NCBI RefSeq assembly: GCF_002160765.1
Contig: NZ_NFLF01000023.1
Coordinates: 1-51,413 of the forward strand
Length of the DNA stretch: 51,413 nucleotides
Direction of reading: 5' to 3'
DNA from: Lachnoclostridium sp. An138
GTDB taxonomy: Bacteria > Bacillota > Clostridia > Lachnospirales > Lachnospiraceae
The position numbers and the translations under genes are program-made. The notes under the pieces were generated by a model. It searched no databases. It saw only the letters and a list, made by a program, of their open reading frames with translations, and was not told where the DNA came from. Of this stretch, positions 17,674-26,675 are shown one piece after another; within the stretch, counting starts at the first letter, position 1, and every line of letters starts with the position of its first letter.

Positions 17674-18306
17674 TTACTCGGCCTCTTTTTCTTTGTGGTT
17701 CTTTTTGGAGGGCTTGTCCCGTTCCGGGAACTGATCGATCAGTTTTTCGATTACCTGCTTTTTCATGTATACGTCAAAGCTCAGCATACAGATAAAGGCG
17801 AAAAGCTGAAGGAACTCCCTGTCTTCCCCGGAAGCGTCGGAAAAGGTGTTTTCCGAAAGCCGGTACTTCTGAATCAGATCCTCCTTCAGGATTTCGATCT
17901 GGCTTTTTTCCAGACTGAATACCTCTGTGTAAATGCGGTCCAGCTGGAGATCGTTCTCTGTGTGGAAAAACCGTTCCGTCAAGGGAGCCAGGAGACTCTG
18001 AATATCATTTATGGACAGAATGCTTTTAAAATAATAAATGAAAATCAGAAGCAGCATATGCTCCCTGGAATATTTCTTCTTTTCCGGAGGCGGAAGCAGA
18101 TGATTCTTTGCGTAGTTATTGATCATGGTCTTCGTAAGAATCTTATCGTCTTCGTACCGTCTGGAGGAACTCAGCTGGCTGTCCATAAAGGTTGTCACCT
18201 GATCCATATACAGATCAATGCCGGGAATGTCTTCCGGGCGGATATAGTCGATCCGATCCAGACTCTTTAAAATACTCTCCAGAAGATTTTGACTGTCAAT
18301 GGTCAT
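17674..18306 (-). CDS. DUF1836 domain protein
   Basis: A 210-residue protein on the minus strand matching the DUF1836 family in character: an N-terminal MDQVTTFMDSQL segment, then KTMINNYAKNHLLPPPEKKK, the family's best-conserved stretch, then a hydrophobic helix LLLIFIYYFKSIL. The first part resembles a MerR-like HTH, and a DNA-binding role is often suggested but unproven. The ATG at 18306 is chosen over the one at 18312, because AAGAGGTG sits at ideal distance for the former. Its 3' end overlaps a terminator-like hairpin (about 17662-17692) shared with the convergent regulator gene. Confidence 0.8.
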   Translation of the reverse strand: MTIDSQNLLESILKSLDRIDYIRPEDIPGIDLYMDQVTTFMDSQLSSSRRYEDDKILTKTMINNYAKNHLLPPPEKKKYSREHMLLLIFIYYFKSILSINDIQSLLAPLTERFFHTENDLQLDRIYTEVFSLEKSQIEILKEDLIQKYRLSENTFSDASGEDREFLQLFAFICMLSFDVYMKKQVIEKLIDQFPERDKPSKKNHKEKEAE

Positions 18307-18470
18307 AATCATTCACCTCTTAGTAATTCATTATATAGTATTCAAAACTATATGACAAGTGGCAAATATTTAAATTTCTTTAAAGATTCCAGCCGGGAAG
18401 CAAGCCGCTCGCAGATTCTGCGGTAGGGAGACGGGGATTTATCCGCAGCCGGAAAGAGGCGTATTTCCTC

Positions 18471-18500
18471 TTGTGCGGAGGTGTGGAAATGTAATATAAT
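18471..18500 (+). promoter_or_regulatory. Likely promoter of the pspA operon
   Basis: TTGTGC at 18471-18476 and TATAAT at 18495-18500, spacer 18 bases. Confidence 0.5.
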
Positions 18501-18558
18501 AAGACGAAGAAAACACGTGCCGGCGGCAGTGTCAGCCGTCCATACAAGGAGGAAAAGA

Positions 18559-19239
18559 ATGGCAAATATTTTAAAGAGGTTTGGAGATATCATGTCGGCA
18601 AACATCAATGCGCTTCTGGATCGTGCGGAAGACCCGGAGAAGATGATCGATGAGTATCTGCGGGATATTGAGAGCGATCTGGGAAAGGTAAAGGCTGAGA
18701 CCGCTGCGGTTATGGCGGCCGAGACCAAAGCCAAGAGAGAGCTTGACGAGTGTACGGATGGCATTGCGAAAATGCAGCGGTATGCGGAAAAGGCTTTGAT
18801 GGCTGGAAACGACAATGACGCGCGGCAGTTTCTGGAAAAGAAGGCGCAGCTTGTAAAGCAGCAGGAGAGCCTGAAGCAGTCCTATGATCTGGCGGCGGCC
18901 AACGCGGCGAAGATGCGGGAGATGCACGATAAGCTGGCAAAAGACCTGGAGAATCTGCAGGCGAAGCGCGACGCGGTTAAGGCCAAGGTGGCGGTGGCGA
19001 AGACCCAGGAGAAGATGAATAAGATGGGCTCCAGTATTTCCGGAGCAGGAGAGGCTATGGCTGCCTTTGATCGTATGGAGGAAAAGGCCAACCGGATGCT
19101 GGACGAGGCGAACGCCATGTCTCAGCTGAACGCCCGGGGAGACAGCATTGAGGATCTGGCAAAGAAATATGATATGGATGAGAGTTCTTCATCTGTGGAC
19201 GATGAGCTGGCGGCCCTGAAGGCCAAAATGGGATTATAG
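18559..19239 (+). CDS. PspA/IM30 family membrane-stress protein
   Basis: A 226-residue, almost wholly alpha-helical coiled-coil protein of the PspA/IM30/LiaH family (ESCRT-III-like). The N-terminal segment LKRFGDIMSANINALLD is the amphipathic helix and family signature. The long central hairpin is rich in Ala, Lys and Glu. PspA proteins bind inner membrane and counter leakage. The ATG at 18559 follows AGGAGGAAAAG; the longer frame from 18481 is discarded. The downstream partners are zinc-ribbon and SPFH proteins, as in the Bacillus pspA-ydjGHI operon. Confidence 0.92.
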   Translation: MANILKRFGDIMSANINALLDRAEDPEKMIDEYLRDIESDLGKVKAETAAVMAAETKAKRELDECTDGIAKMQRYAEKALMAGNDNDARQFLEKKAQLVKQQESLKQSYDLAAANAAKMREMHDKLAKDLENLQAKRDAVKAKVAVAKTQEKMNKMGSSISGAGEAMAAFDRMEEKANRMLDEANAMSQLNARGDSIEDLAKKYDMDESSSSVDDELAALKAKMGL

Positions 19240-19258
19240 ATAACCGGGAAGAGACAAG

Positions 19259-20443
19259 ATGGACAATCAAATATACTATTGTGAAAACTGCGGCGGTGTC
19301 ATGGAGTTTGATGTGGAGACCCAGAGTCTGAAATGTCCTAACTGTGACACGGTGGTTCCGATTCTGAACGAGCAGGAGCGCATCGTGGAGCACAGTCTGA
19401 CCAGGCATGCCATGCAGACCATACGGGCGGAGGAAAAGACGACCCAGACCATGGAATGCAAGGGCTGCGGCGCGAAGATCGAGGTGGACCCCACGAGCAC
19501 GTCTGTGGAGTGTCCTTACTGCGGTTCCAGCTATGTGCTGGCGGAGAAGCAGGAGGACGCCATTATTCCGGACGGTGTGCTGCCGTTTCAGATTGACAAA
19601 GACCGGGTGGGAGAACTGTTCCGGCAATGGATGAAGGGACGGTGGCTGGCCCCCGGAGAACTGAAGCATCTGTACCAGAGGGAGCGTCTCCAGGGGATTT
19701 ATCTGCCCTATTGGACCTTTGACGCAAAGGCGGACGCCAGATATACGGCTATGGGCGGACGCCGCAGAACAGTGACGCGAAAAGGGCCGGACGGGAAGAC
19801 CACTCACCATGTGGTGACAGACTGGTATCCTACCTCCGGGGCGTTGCGCCATGCCTTTGACGATGTGCTGGTGCCGGCGTCTCATAAGCTGGACGGCGAT
19901 CTTCTGAGAAGAGCGGGAGTCTTCGGAACCCGGCAGATGGCTTCCTATTCGCCGGAGTATTTTTCCGGCTATGGAGCGGAATGTTATACAGTGGATTTGG
20001 ACGACGCCCACAGGGAAGCAGTTCAGACTATGGAGCAGCAGCTGACGGAAATGGCCAGAAGCGATGTGCTGCGACGCTTTGACGACGCGCGGGATATACG
20101 GATTCGGACGGAATACCGGGATGAGACTTACAAACATGTGATGATGCCTGTCTATACGACGGCCTATACATATAAGGGAAAACAGTACCATGTGCTCATC
20201 AATGGCCAGAGCGGCCGGGTGGAGGGTGATTATCCCAAGAGTCCGGCCAGAATTGCGGCGATCGCGGCGGCGGTCCTGGTGATCGTGGCGCTGGTCTACT
20301 GGTTCAGTGAAGGTGGAAGCGGAAGAAGACACGCGGATCTGGGCGGAGTATGGACTGCGGCCTGGACTGCGGAGTCAGAGACAGAACTGGAAAATGAGGA
20401 GGAGATTCCATGGGTTTATTTGGAGGACAGTTTGCCAACGTAG
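19259..20443 (+). CDS. YdjG-like zinc-ribbon membrane protein
   Basis: A 394-residue protein with two N-terminal zinc ribbons (CENCGG...CPNC and CKGCGA...CPYCG), a central soluble region, and a single C-terminal membrane helix (AAIAAAVLVIVALVYWF) followed by an acidic tail. It resembles B. subtilis YdjG, which with YdjH recruits PspA to the membrane; this homolog assignment is inferred from domain layout and neighbours. No separate ydjH gene is present, so the single helix here may do the anchoring. It starts 19 bases after pspA and overlaps the next gene by 34 bases. Confidence 0.75.
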   Translation: MDNQIYYCENCGGVMEFDVETQSLKCPNCDTVVPILNEQERIVEHSLTRHAMQTIRAEEKTTQTMECKGCGAKIEVDPTSTSVECPYCGSSYVLAEKQEDAIIPDGVLPFQIDKDRVGELFRQWMKGRWLAPGELKHLYQRERLQGIYLPYWTFDAKADARYTAMGGRRRTVTRKGPDGKTTHHVVTDWYPTSGALRHAFDDVLVPASHKLDGDLLRRAGVFGTRQMASYSPEYFSGYGAECYTVDLDDAHREAVQTMEQQLTEMARSDVLRRFDDARDIRIRTEYRDETYKHVMMPVYTTAYTYKGKQYHVLINGQSGRVEGDYPKSPARIAAIAAAVLVIVALVYWFSEGGSGRRHADLGGVWTAAWTAESETELENEEEIPWVYLEDSLPT

Positions 20444-21405
20444 TCGAATGGCAGGAATTCCGGGACGACATGCTGTTCTGGAAATGGAGCAACAAAGAAA
20501 TCAAAAAAGGCAGCCGGCTGATTATACGGCCGGGACAGGATGCCATTTTTCTCTATAACGGCAAGGTAGAGGGAATTTTCCGGGATGAGGGAAGTTATGA
20601 TATCGAGTCCGATATCATTCCATTTCTGTCTACGCTGAAAGGCTTTAAATTTGGATTTAACAGCGGTCTGCGGGCTGAGGTTCTGTTTATCAATACGAAG
20701 GAAGTGCTGGTGAAATGGGGAACCAAAAGCCCGGTTCTGATCCCGGCGCCGGGGCTTCCGGGCGGAATGCCCATCCGTTCTTTCGGGACCTTTACCTGCA
20801 AGGCAGCGGATTACGACGCGCTGATTGAGAAGGTAGCCGGCATCCGCCAGCAGTTTACGGTAGAAGAGGTGAAAGAACGCATCACTTCCATGCTGGATCA
20901 GCTTCTGATGAAATGGATCGTCCAGGAAGGAAAGGATATGTTCAATCTTCAGGTCAATGCCAGGGAGATCGGACGGGGAATTCAGGAAGATCTGGATATG
21001 GAGATGCAGAAAATAGGCATCGGCATCACAAGCTTTGCCGTCTCCAGTTTCAACTATCCGCCGGAGGTACAGAAGATGGCGGAGAAGGCGGCTGCCCAGA
21101 GCATGATTGGGGACGTGGGACGTTTCCAGCAGGTGGCTATGGGCGAAGCCATGGCAAACGGACAGGGCGGCGGGACGGCCGCGGATATGGCGGGCCTTGC
21201 CATGGGAATGGCTATGGGTCAGCAGATGGCAGCGCAGATGGGCCAGAATCAGAACGTGGCCGGCGGACTGCAGGCCGCTCCCGCAGCGGCAGGCGGAACC
21301 GGGAGCGGGACTTCCGGCAGCGCGGCGCCCAACTTCTGCCCGGACTGCGGCACAAAGACGAACGGCGCCAATTTCTGCCCCAACTGCGGACGGAAGCTGG
21401 TATAA
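20410..21405 (+). CDS. YdjI-like SPFH-domain protein with C-terminal zinc ribbon
   Basis: A 331-residue protein. Residues 1 to about 240 form an SPFH/band-7-like domain of the virion-core/YdjI group (start MGLFGGQFANVVEW, with RLIIRPGQDAIF). A Gly/Ala/Met-rich low-complexity stretch follows, then a double zinc ribbon with FCPDCG and FCPNCGRKL at the extreme C-terminus. SPFH proteins scaffold membrane microdomains. The start has AGGAGGAGATTCC upstream and lies inside the zinc-ribbon gene. Likely co-transcribed with pspA as a membrane-stress operon. Confidence 0.88.
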   Translation: MGLFGGQFANVVEWQEFRDDMLFWKWSNKEIKKGSRLIIRPGQDAIFLYNGKVEGIFRDEGSYDIESDIIPFLSTLKGFKFGFNSGLRAEVLFINTKEVLVKWGTKSPVLIPAPGLPGGMPIRSFGTFTCKAADYDALIEKVAGIRQQFTVEEVKERITSMLDQLLMKWIVQEGKDMFNLQVNAREIGRGIQEDLDMEMQKIGIGITSFAVSSFNYPPEVQKMAEKAAAQSMIGDVGRFQQVAMGEAMANGQGGGTAADMAGLAMGMAMGQQMAAQMGQNQNVAGGLQAAPAAAGGTGSGTSGSAAPNFCPDCGTKTNGANFCPNCGRKLV

Positions 21406-21473
21406 GCTGCGTTCGAGGAAAAGCACTGAAAAAGTGCAGATGATTATTATAGATTAGAAAGAGACAACGGATT

Positions 21474-23714
21474 ATGGACAGTAATACTCTAAACCAGGTT
21501 ACTTTAAATCCGGAGCAGCAGGAAGCGGTGCTTCATACAGAAGGGCCGCTTCTGATTTTGGCAGGAGCCGGCTCCGGAAAGACCCGCGTGCTTACGCACC
21601 GGGCCGCATATCTTATCGAGCAGGGGGTAAATCCCTGGAATATTCTTGCCATCACCTTTACCAATAAGGCGGCCGGAGAAATGCGGGAGCGCATCGACCA
21701 GATCGTGGGGATGGGCAGTGAGAGCGTGTGGGTCAGCACCTTTCATTCTACCTGCGTGCGCATCCTGCGCCGTTACATAGACAGACTGGGTTTTGATACG
21801 TCTTTCTCCATCTATGACACAGACGATCAGAAATCGGTGATGAAGGATGTCTGCAAGAAGCTGAATATAGATACGAAAATCATCAAAGAGCGGACACTGC
21901 TTGGGGCCATCTCCAGGGCCAAGGATGAGCTGATAAGCCCGGCGGAGATGGAATTGAACGCGGGAGTGGATTTTCAGCAGCAGAGGACTGCGGCGGTATA
22001 TAAGGAATACCAGGCGCAGCTCCGGAAAAATAACGCTCTGGATTTTGACGATCTGATCATGAAGACAGTGGAGCTGTTTCAGAACTGCCCCGAGGTGCTG
22101 GACAGTTACCAGGAGCGTTTCCGCTATATTATGGTGGACGAGTATCAGGACACGAATACGGCCCAGTTCCGGCTGGTGAGTCTGCTGGCGTCCAAATACC
22201 GGAATCTCTGCGTAGTGGGCGACGACGATCAGTCCATTTACCGGTTCCGGGGAGCCAATATCGGAAACATCCTGAATTTTGAGAAGATTTTCCCGGACGC
22301 AAAGGTAATCAAGCTGGAGCAGAACTACCGTTCCACAGGAAATATCCTGAACGCGGCCAATGACGTAATCCGGAATAACGCAGGCCGCATGGACAAGCGG
22401 CTCTGGACGGAAAACGGAGAGGGGGCTCCGGTGCATTTCCGGCAGTTCCAGAACGGTTTTGAAGAAGCGGAATATGTCATCGGAAATATCCGCAGCCATG
22501 TACAGAAGGGAGAGGGAGATTACCGGGATCACGCGGTCCTCTACCGGACCAACGCCCAGTCCCGCCTTTTTGAGGAGAAGCTGATTTATGCCGGCATACC
22601 GTACAAGCTGATCGGCGGCGTGAACTTCTATGCCCGCAGGGAGATCAAGGATCTGCTGGCGTACCTGAAAACCATTGACAATGGCCGGGATGAGCTGGCG
22701 GTGCGCCGCATCATCAACGTCCCGAAACGGGGCATCGGAGCCACCACGCTCATCCGGGTGGGAGATTACGCGGCGGCTTATGGAATCAGTTTTTACGATG
22801 CCCTTCTGAAGGCGGATGAGATCCCCGGAATCGGCCGGGGAAGCTCCAAGGTGCTGCCTTTTACTGTGCTGATTCAGACTCTGCGGGCAAAGCAGGAGCA
22901 GATCAGCGTCCATGAGCTCCTGGAGGCCGTGATTGAAGAAACAGGCTATGTAAAGGAGCTGGAGCTTGAGAACACAGAGGAGTCCAGGGCCAGAATTGAA
23001 AATATCAACGAGCTTATCAGCAAGGTCCAGGATTATGACGATACGGCGGAAGAGCCGTCCTTAAGCGGCTTTCTGGAGGAAGTCGCGCTGGTGGCGGATA
23101 TCGACAATCTGGAAGAAGAGAGCAACCATGTGGTGCTCATGACCCTTCACAGCGCCAAGGGACTGGAATTCCCCTACGTCTATATGGCAGGCATGGAAGA
23201 AGGACTTTTCCCCAGCTACATGTCCATCATGGCTGAAAATCCCAGAGAAGAGATCGAGGAAGAACGCCGTCTCTGCTACGTGGGAATCACCCGCGCGAAA
23301 AAGGAGCTGACGCTGACGGCGGCCAGACAGCGGATGGTCCGGGGAGAAATACAGTATAATCAGGTTTCCCGTTTCCTTCGGGAGATTCCGGAAGAGTATC
23401 TGGATGTGAAAAACGAGACTCCGGGGCAGCGCGCAAAGGAAGAATGGGAGAGCCGCCGGGAGAAACGCAGGGAAGCCGTGCTGGAGGCCCGCAGAAGCCT
23501 GCGCTCCAAACCTTTCGAGACCTCACCGGTCACCGTGTCAAAAGCCGATCATCTGGATTACGGCGTGGGAGACCGGGTGCGTCATCTCAGGTTCGGAGAA
23601 GGAACCGTGCTGGAGATTACAGAGGGCAGGAAAGATTACGAAGTGCGGGTCGAATTCGACACAGCCGGCGTAAAAAAACTCTTTGCTTCTTTCGCGAAAC
23701 TGAAAAAGATTTAG
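21474..23714 (+). CDS. pcrA: ATP-dependent DNA helicase PcrA (UvrD/Rep family)
   Basis: A 746-residue SF1A helicase. Motif I is AGAGSGKTR, motif II VDEYQDTN, motif III GDDDQSIYRFRGA, motif IV QNYRST, motif V TLHSAKGLEFPYV and motif VI RRLCYVGITRAKKEL. The C-terminal tail ends in the PcrA-typical Tudor-like module (GDRVRHLRFGEGTVLEI) that contacts RNA polymerase. Length and motif order are normal. It unwinds DNA in repair and in rolling-circle plasmid or ICE replication, which is relevant to the mobile element downstream. Confidence 0.96.
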   Translation: MDSNTLNQVTLNPEQQEAVLHTEGPLLILAGAGSGKTRVLTHRAAYLIEQGVNPWNILAITFTNKAAGEMRERIDQIVGMGSESVWVSTFHSTCVRILRRYIDRLGFDTSFSIYDTDDQKSVMKDVCKKLNIDTKIIKERTLLGAISRAKDELISPAEMELNAGVDFQQQRTAAVYKEYQAQLRKNNALDFDDLIMKTVELFQNCPEVLDSYQERFRYIMVDEYQDTNTAQFRLVSLLASKYRNLCVVGDDDQSIYRFRGANIGNILNFEKIFPDAKVIKLEQNYRSTGNILNAANDVIRNNAGRMDKRLWTENGEGAPVHFRQFQNGFEEAEYVIGNIRSHVQKGEGDYRDHAVLYRTNAQSRLFEEKLIYAGIPYKLIGGVNFYARREIKDLLAYLKTIDNGRDELAVRRIINVPKRGIGATTLIRVGDYAAAYGISFYDALLKADEIPGIGRGSSKVLPFTVLIQTLRAKQEQISVHELLEAVIEETGYVKELELENTEESRARIENINELISKVQDYDDTAEEPSLSGFLEEVALVADIDNLEEESNHVVLMTLHSAKGLEFPYVYMAGMEEGLFPSYMSIMAENPREEIEEERRLCYVGITRAKKELTLTAARQRMVRGEIQYNQVSRFLREIPEEYLDVKNETPGQRAKEEWESRREKRREAVLEARRSLRSKPFETSPVTVSKADHLDYGVGDRVRHLRFGEGTVLEITEGRKDYEVRVEFDTAGVKKLFASFAKLKKI

Positions 23715-23803
23715 GAAATGATAGTAATTTTGTCCTCTTTGTGATATAATATGAGCAATTAACAGGCGTGGATGTCCCATGACGCAGAAAGGAAGTATGA
23801 GCC

Positions 23804-24049
23804 ATGAATAAAATGGAAGATTTTTTAACAGCCACCCGGCTGAACGACCTGCTTCGCAAAAAAGAAGAGGATGAAAAGAGCAAGAATACACTGCTCTGGG
23901 TTCTGGCGATAATCGGAGCTGTAGCGGCTATCGCGGGAATCGCATACGCTGTGTATCGTTTCTTTACTCCGTCCTATCCGGATGAGTTTGAAGACGATTT
24001 CGATGATGATTTCGATGACGACTTTTTTGAGGATGGAGAAGAAGAGTAG
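23804..24049 (+). CDS. Small membrane protein with acidic tail
   Basis: An 81-residue protein with a charged N-terminal region, one membrane helix (about residues 29-51) and a C-terminal tail made almost entirely of Asp, Glu and Phe. No known family is recognised. It is preceded by GAAAGGAAG and by a TATAAT (23745-23750), and followed by a strong terminator. Probably a conserved clostridial small protein of unknown function. Confidence 0.65.
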   Translation: MNKMEDFLTATRLNDLLRKKEEDEKSKNTLLWVLAIIGAVAAIAGIAYAVYRFFTPSYPDEFEDDFDDDFDDDFFEDGEEE

Positions 24050-24058
24050 CACCTGACA

Positions 24059-24103
24059 AAAAGAGTGCCTCAAGACGAAGAAATGTTTTGAGGCGCTCTT
24101 TTT
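24059..24103 (+). terminator. Terminator after the acidic-tail membrane protein
   Basis: AAGAGTGCCTCAAGAC pairs with the GTTTTGAGGCGCTCTT side and ends in a T run. Confidence 0.8.
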
Positions 24104-24164
24104 TAGAGCGCGGCAGCCGGAACATGCCCGCATGTTCCGACAGAAAAAAGAGGAGGAAAGAAAT

Positions 24165-24551
24165 TTGAAAAAGCAGCGCAATCCGCTGGCACAATTTGTA
24201 ATCGGCATGGTGATGCTGGCGGCAGGATTATACTGGTTCCTTTCTAATGTATCAGTCAGTACCTATTTCGGCTTAAGCCTCTGGGGCTTCCGCTTCGGGG
24301 CCGGGCTTGTGGTAGTGCCCTTTATCGCCGGAATCATCTGGCTGTTCCTGAATGTGGACTCTGTGGGGGCAAAGATCCTGACCGTTCTCGGAATCGTCAT
24401 CATTCTGGCATCCATCATTTCCAATATCCGGTTTGTATTCCGTTCTGTGAGCCTGTACGCCTACCTGATTATGCTGATTCTTATTTTCGGCGGCGCGGCT
24501 CTCGTGGGGCAGGTTCTGTTCCGCTGGCCGAAGGATAAGGACGATAATTAG
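24165..24551 (+). CDS. Four-helix membrane protein of unknown function
   Basis: A 128-residue protein with about four hydrophobic helices and a positively charged N-terminus (LKKQRNPLAQF). The TTG at 24165 is preferred because AGGAGG sits eight bases upstream; an in-frame ATG at 24132 lies before that site. No enzymatic motif is visible. Confidence 0.65.
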   Translation: MKKQRNPLAQFVIGMVMLAAGLYWFLSNVSVSTYFGLSLWGFRFGAGLVVVPFIAGIIWLFLNVDSVGAKILTVLGIVIILASIISNIRFVFRSVSLYAYLIMLILIFGGAALVGQVLFRWPKDKDDN

Positions 24552-24706
24552 AGATGCACATGTATTTCGAGTCGAGAGGAAAAGCAGCAGAACGATAAAT
24601 GGAAAAGTAAGATCATAGAAAGACAGCAGAAAGCAGTAAAAAATAAAAGAAAGTAAAAAGAAGGCGGAGCCCGGGGCCCCGCTTTATCTGAAGAAGAGGA
24701 GTATTC

Positions 24707-26521
24707 ATGAAAAAGGGAGAGATTTACGAGGGAATCGTTGAGAAGACCGAGTTTCCGAACCGGGGAATTATCAGGGCGGAGGACCGCCGCATTATCATAA
24801 AGAATACGCTGCCGGGCCAGAAGATTCGTTACCGGCTGAAAAAGCTGCGCAAGGGAACAGGCGAGGGCCAGCTTCTGGAAGTGCTGGAGCCCTCGCCTCT
24901 GGAAGTCAGTCCCGCCTGTCCGCATTTCGGCCAGTGCGGCGGCTGCGCCTATCAGAATCTGCCCTACGAAGAGCAGATCCGACTGAAGGAGGGCCAGCTT
25001 CGGGAACTGCTGGACGGAGCCATAGAGAAGCCCTATGTCTTTGAGGGCGTGAAAGAGAGCCCCCGCCGATTTGCTTACCGCAATAAGATGGAATTTTCAT
25101 TCGGTGATGAGGTAAAAGACGGACCTCTGGCTCTGGGAATGCACAAGAGGGGCGGATTTTATGATATTGTCACTACCGATCAGTGCCAGATCGTGGACGA
25201 GGATTACCGGAAGATTCTGACCTGCACCCTCCAGTACTTTCAGGAAAAGGGTCTTCCCTTTTACCACAGGCTGCGCCACACCGGCTATCTGCGCCATCTG
25301 CTGGTGAGAAAAGGCGCGAAGACCGGGGAGATCCTGGTGGACCTGGTGACAACGACCCAGCTGGAGGAAGAAAAAGCTTCTGTTCTTCAGGCCAGGTTGG
25401 AAGGAGAGCAAAATGAAAATCAGGGAGAAAGCCAGGGAGTGAATCGGGTACAGGCATCCTCATCTGACGGAGCAATGGAAGAGAAGAAGGCTGACGGAGA
25501 ACAGAGGCTGCCCGGCGGGACTGGAAGTGAAAGCAGTCAGATTCAGGAGACAGACGCAGCCTGGGCGGAACAGCTGCGTGCTCTGAAGCTGGAAGGTGAA
25601 ATTGTCGGTATTCTGCACACTTATAATGACAGCCTGGCTGATGTGGTGCAGAATGACAGAACAGAGATTCTCTGGGGAAGAGACTATTTCTATGAGGAGC
25701 TTCTCGGCCTGCGCTTCAAAATTTCCCCCTTTTCCTTCTTCCAGACAAATTCACTGGGAGCCGAGGTGCTTTACAGCACAGCCCGGGATTATATCGGGGA
25801 GACGAAGGATAAGGTCATCTTTGACCTTTACAGCGGAACCGGAACCATTGCACAGATCCTTGCGCCAGTGGCGCAGAAGGTAGCAGGCGTGGAGATTGTG
25901 GAAGAGGCCGTGGAAGCTGCGCGTGTAAACGCGCAGCTGAACGGCCTGGAGAACTGCTCCTTCCTTGCCGGTGACGTGCTGAAAGTGATAGATGAACTTC
26001 AGGACAAGCCGGACCTGATTGTCCTTGACCCGCCCCGGGATGGGATTCATCCCAAGGCACTGCAGAAGATTATAGACTTTGGGGTGGAAAGAATTGTGTA
26101 TATTAGCTGCAAGCCCACGAGCCTTGTAAGAGATTTGGAGATGCTGCAGGGCAGAGGGTATCAGGTGGAAAAGGCTGTTGGTGTGGATATGTTTCCGGGG
26201 ACGGGGCATGTTGAGACAGTTGTCTTGCTTTCCAAGGGAGAAATCGACTCGAAGAAGGTTCGTGTGGAGTTCTCTCTGGAGGGTATGGATATGTCCGGGT
26301 TCCAGAAGGGCGCTACCTATGAGCAGATCAAGGCGTATGTGCTGGAGCATAGTGAGTTGAAGGTGTCCAGCCTGTATATCTCCCAGGTCAAGCGGAAGTG
26401 CGGGCTGGATGTGGGACAGAATTATAATCTATCCAAGAAGGAAAATGCGAAAGTGCCAAAGTGCCCGCCGGAGAAGGAAGCGGCGATTATGGATGCGCTA
26501 AAGCATTTTGGGATGATTTGA
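24707..26521 (+). CDS. rlmD: 23S rRNA (uracil-5-)-methyltransferase RlmD/TrmA family with extra C-terminal domain
   Basis: A 604-residue SAM-dependent methyltransferase, longer than the usual 450 or so. An N-terminal TRAM domain and 4Fe-4S cysteines (CPHFGQCGGC) precede the Rossmann domain, with FDLYSGTGTI, LDPPRDGIHPKAL and the nucleophile Cys in YISCKPTSL. Residues about 225-285 are a polar low-complexity insertion. After PGTGHVETVVLLS (His501 at 26207) comes a domain of about 100 residues (ATYEQIKAYVLEHSELKVSS...) not needed for methyl transfer. The same kind of domain, diverged, is found alone at 50934-51284. This suggests the 3' end was replaced when an element integrated at His-Val-Glu-Thr. 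The gene is intact and presumably functional. Confidence 0.92.
   Translation: MKKGEIYEGIVEKTEFPNRGIIRAEDRRIIIKNTLPGQKIRYRLKKLRKGTGEGQLLEVLEPSPLEVSPACPHFGQCGGCAYQNLPYEEQIRLKEGQLRELLDGAIEKPYVFEGVKESPRRFAYRNKMEFSFGDEVKDGPLALGMHKRGGFYDIVTTDQCQIVDEDYRKILTCTLQYFQEKGLPFYHRLRHTGYLRHLLVRKGAKTGEILVDLVTTTQLEEEKASVLQARLEGEQNENQGESQGVNRVQASSSDGAMEEKKADGEQRLPGGTGSESSQIQETDAAWAEQLRALKLEGEIVGILHTYNDSLADVVQNDRTEILWGRDYFYEELLGLRFKISPFSFFQTNSLGAEVLYSTARDYIGETKDKVIFDLYSGTGTIAQILAPVAQKVAGVEIVEEAVEAARVNAQLNGLENCSFLAGDVLKVIDELQDKPDLIVLDPPRDGIHPKALQKIIDFGVERIVYISCKPTSLVRDLEMLQGRGYQVEKAVGVDMFPGTGHVETVVLLSKGEIDSKKVRVEFSLEGMDMSGFQKGATYEQIKAYVLEHSELKVSSLYISQVKRKCGLDVGQNYNLSKKENAKVPKCPPEKEAAIMDALKHFGMI
26206..26217 (+). 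other. Candidate left attachment site within rlmD
   Basis: GCATGTTGAGAC here matches GCATGTGGAGAC at 50933-50944 in 11 of 12 bases. It is at the same codon register of the His-Val-Glu-Thr-Val motif. Upstream of it the two copies share nothing; downstream both encode RlmD-type tails. This is the expected layout of attL and attR. Confidence 0.55.
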
Positions 26522-26534
26522 GAATATGAATATT

Positions 26535-26586
26535 ATGACAGAGAGGGTGAAGACGCTTTGTGAGGTGTCTTCGCCCTCTCTGTCAT
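26535..26586 (+). terminator. Long hairpin after rlmD
   Basis: A 20-bp stem (26535-26554 with 26567-26586, one G-T pair) with a 12-base loop and no T run. It probably ends the rlmD transcript. Confidence 0.65.
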
Positions 26587-26610
26587 GTGGAGAAAACGCT
26601 ATGTTGCCTG

Positions 26611-26648
26611 TTGACACTGCCATGACTGTAAAGTATAATTTGTTATAC
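26611..26648 (+). promoter_or_regulatory. Promoter and operator of the AbrB-ABC operon
   Basis: TTGACA at 26611-26616 and TATAAT at 26634-26639 with a 17-base spacer, both perfect. A perfect palindrome GTATAATTTGTTATAC at 26633-26648 overlaps the -10 and the start point and is a candidate operator for the AbrB-type protein encoded next. Confidence 0.75.
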
Positions 26649-26675
26649 AAATCATACTTTTGAGGAGGAAATATA

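Noticed and set aside
19055-20332. 425-codon open frame on the minus strand opposite the zinc-ribbon gene
   Set aside because: The His/Arg/Ser-rich translation is typical of antisense shadow; the plus-strand frame has clear CxxC motifs and operon context.
21504-22913. 469-codon open frame on the minus strand inside pcrA
   Set aside because: Fully antisense to an intact helicase gene, with no start signal or domain.
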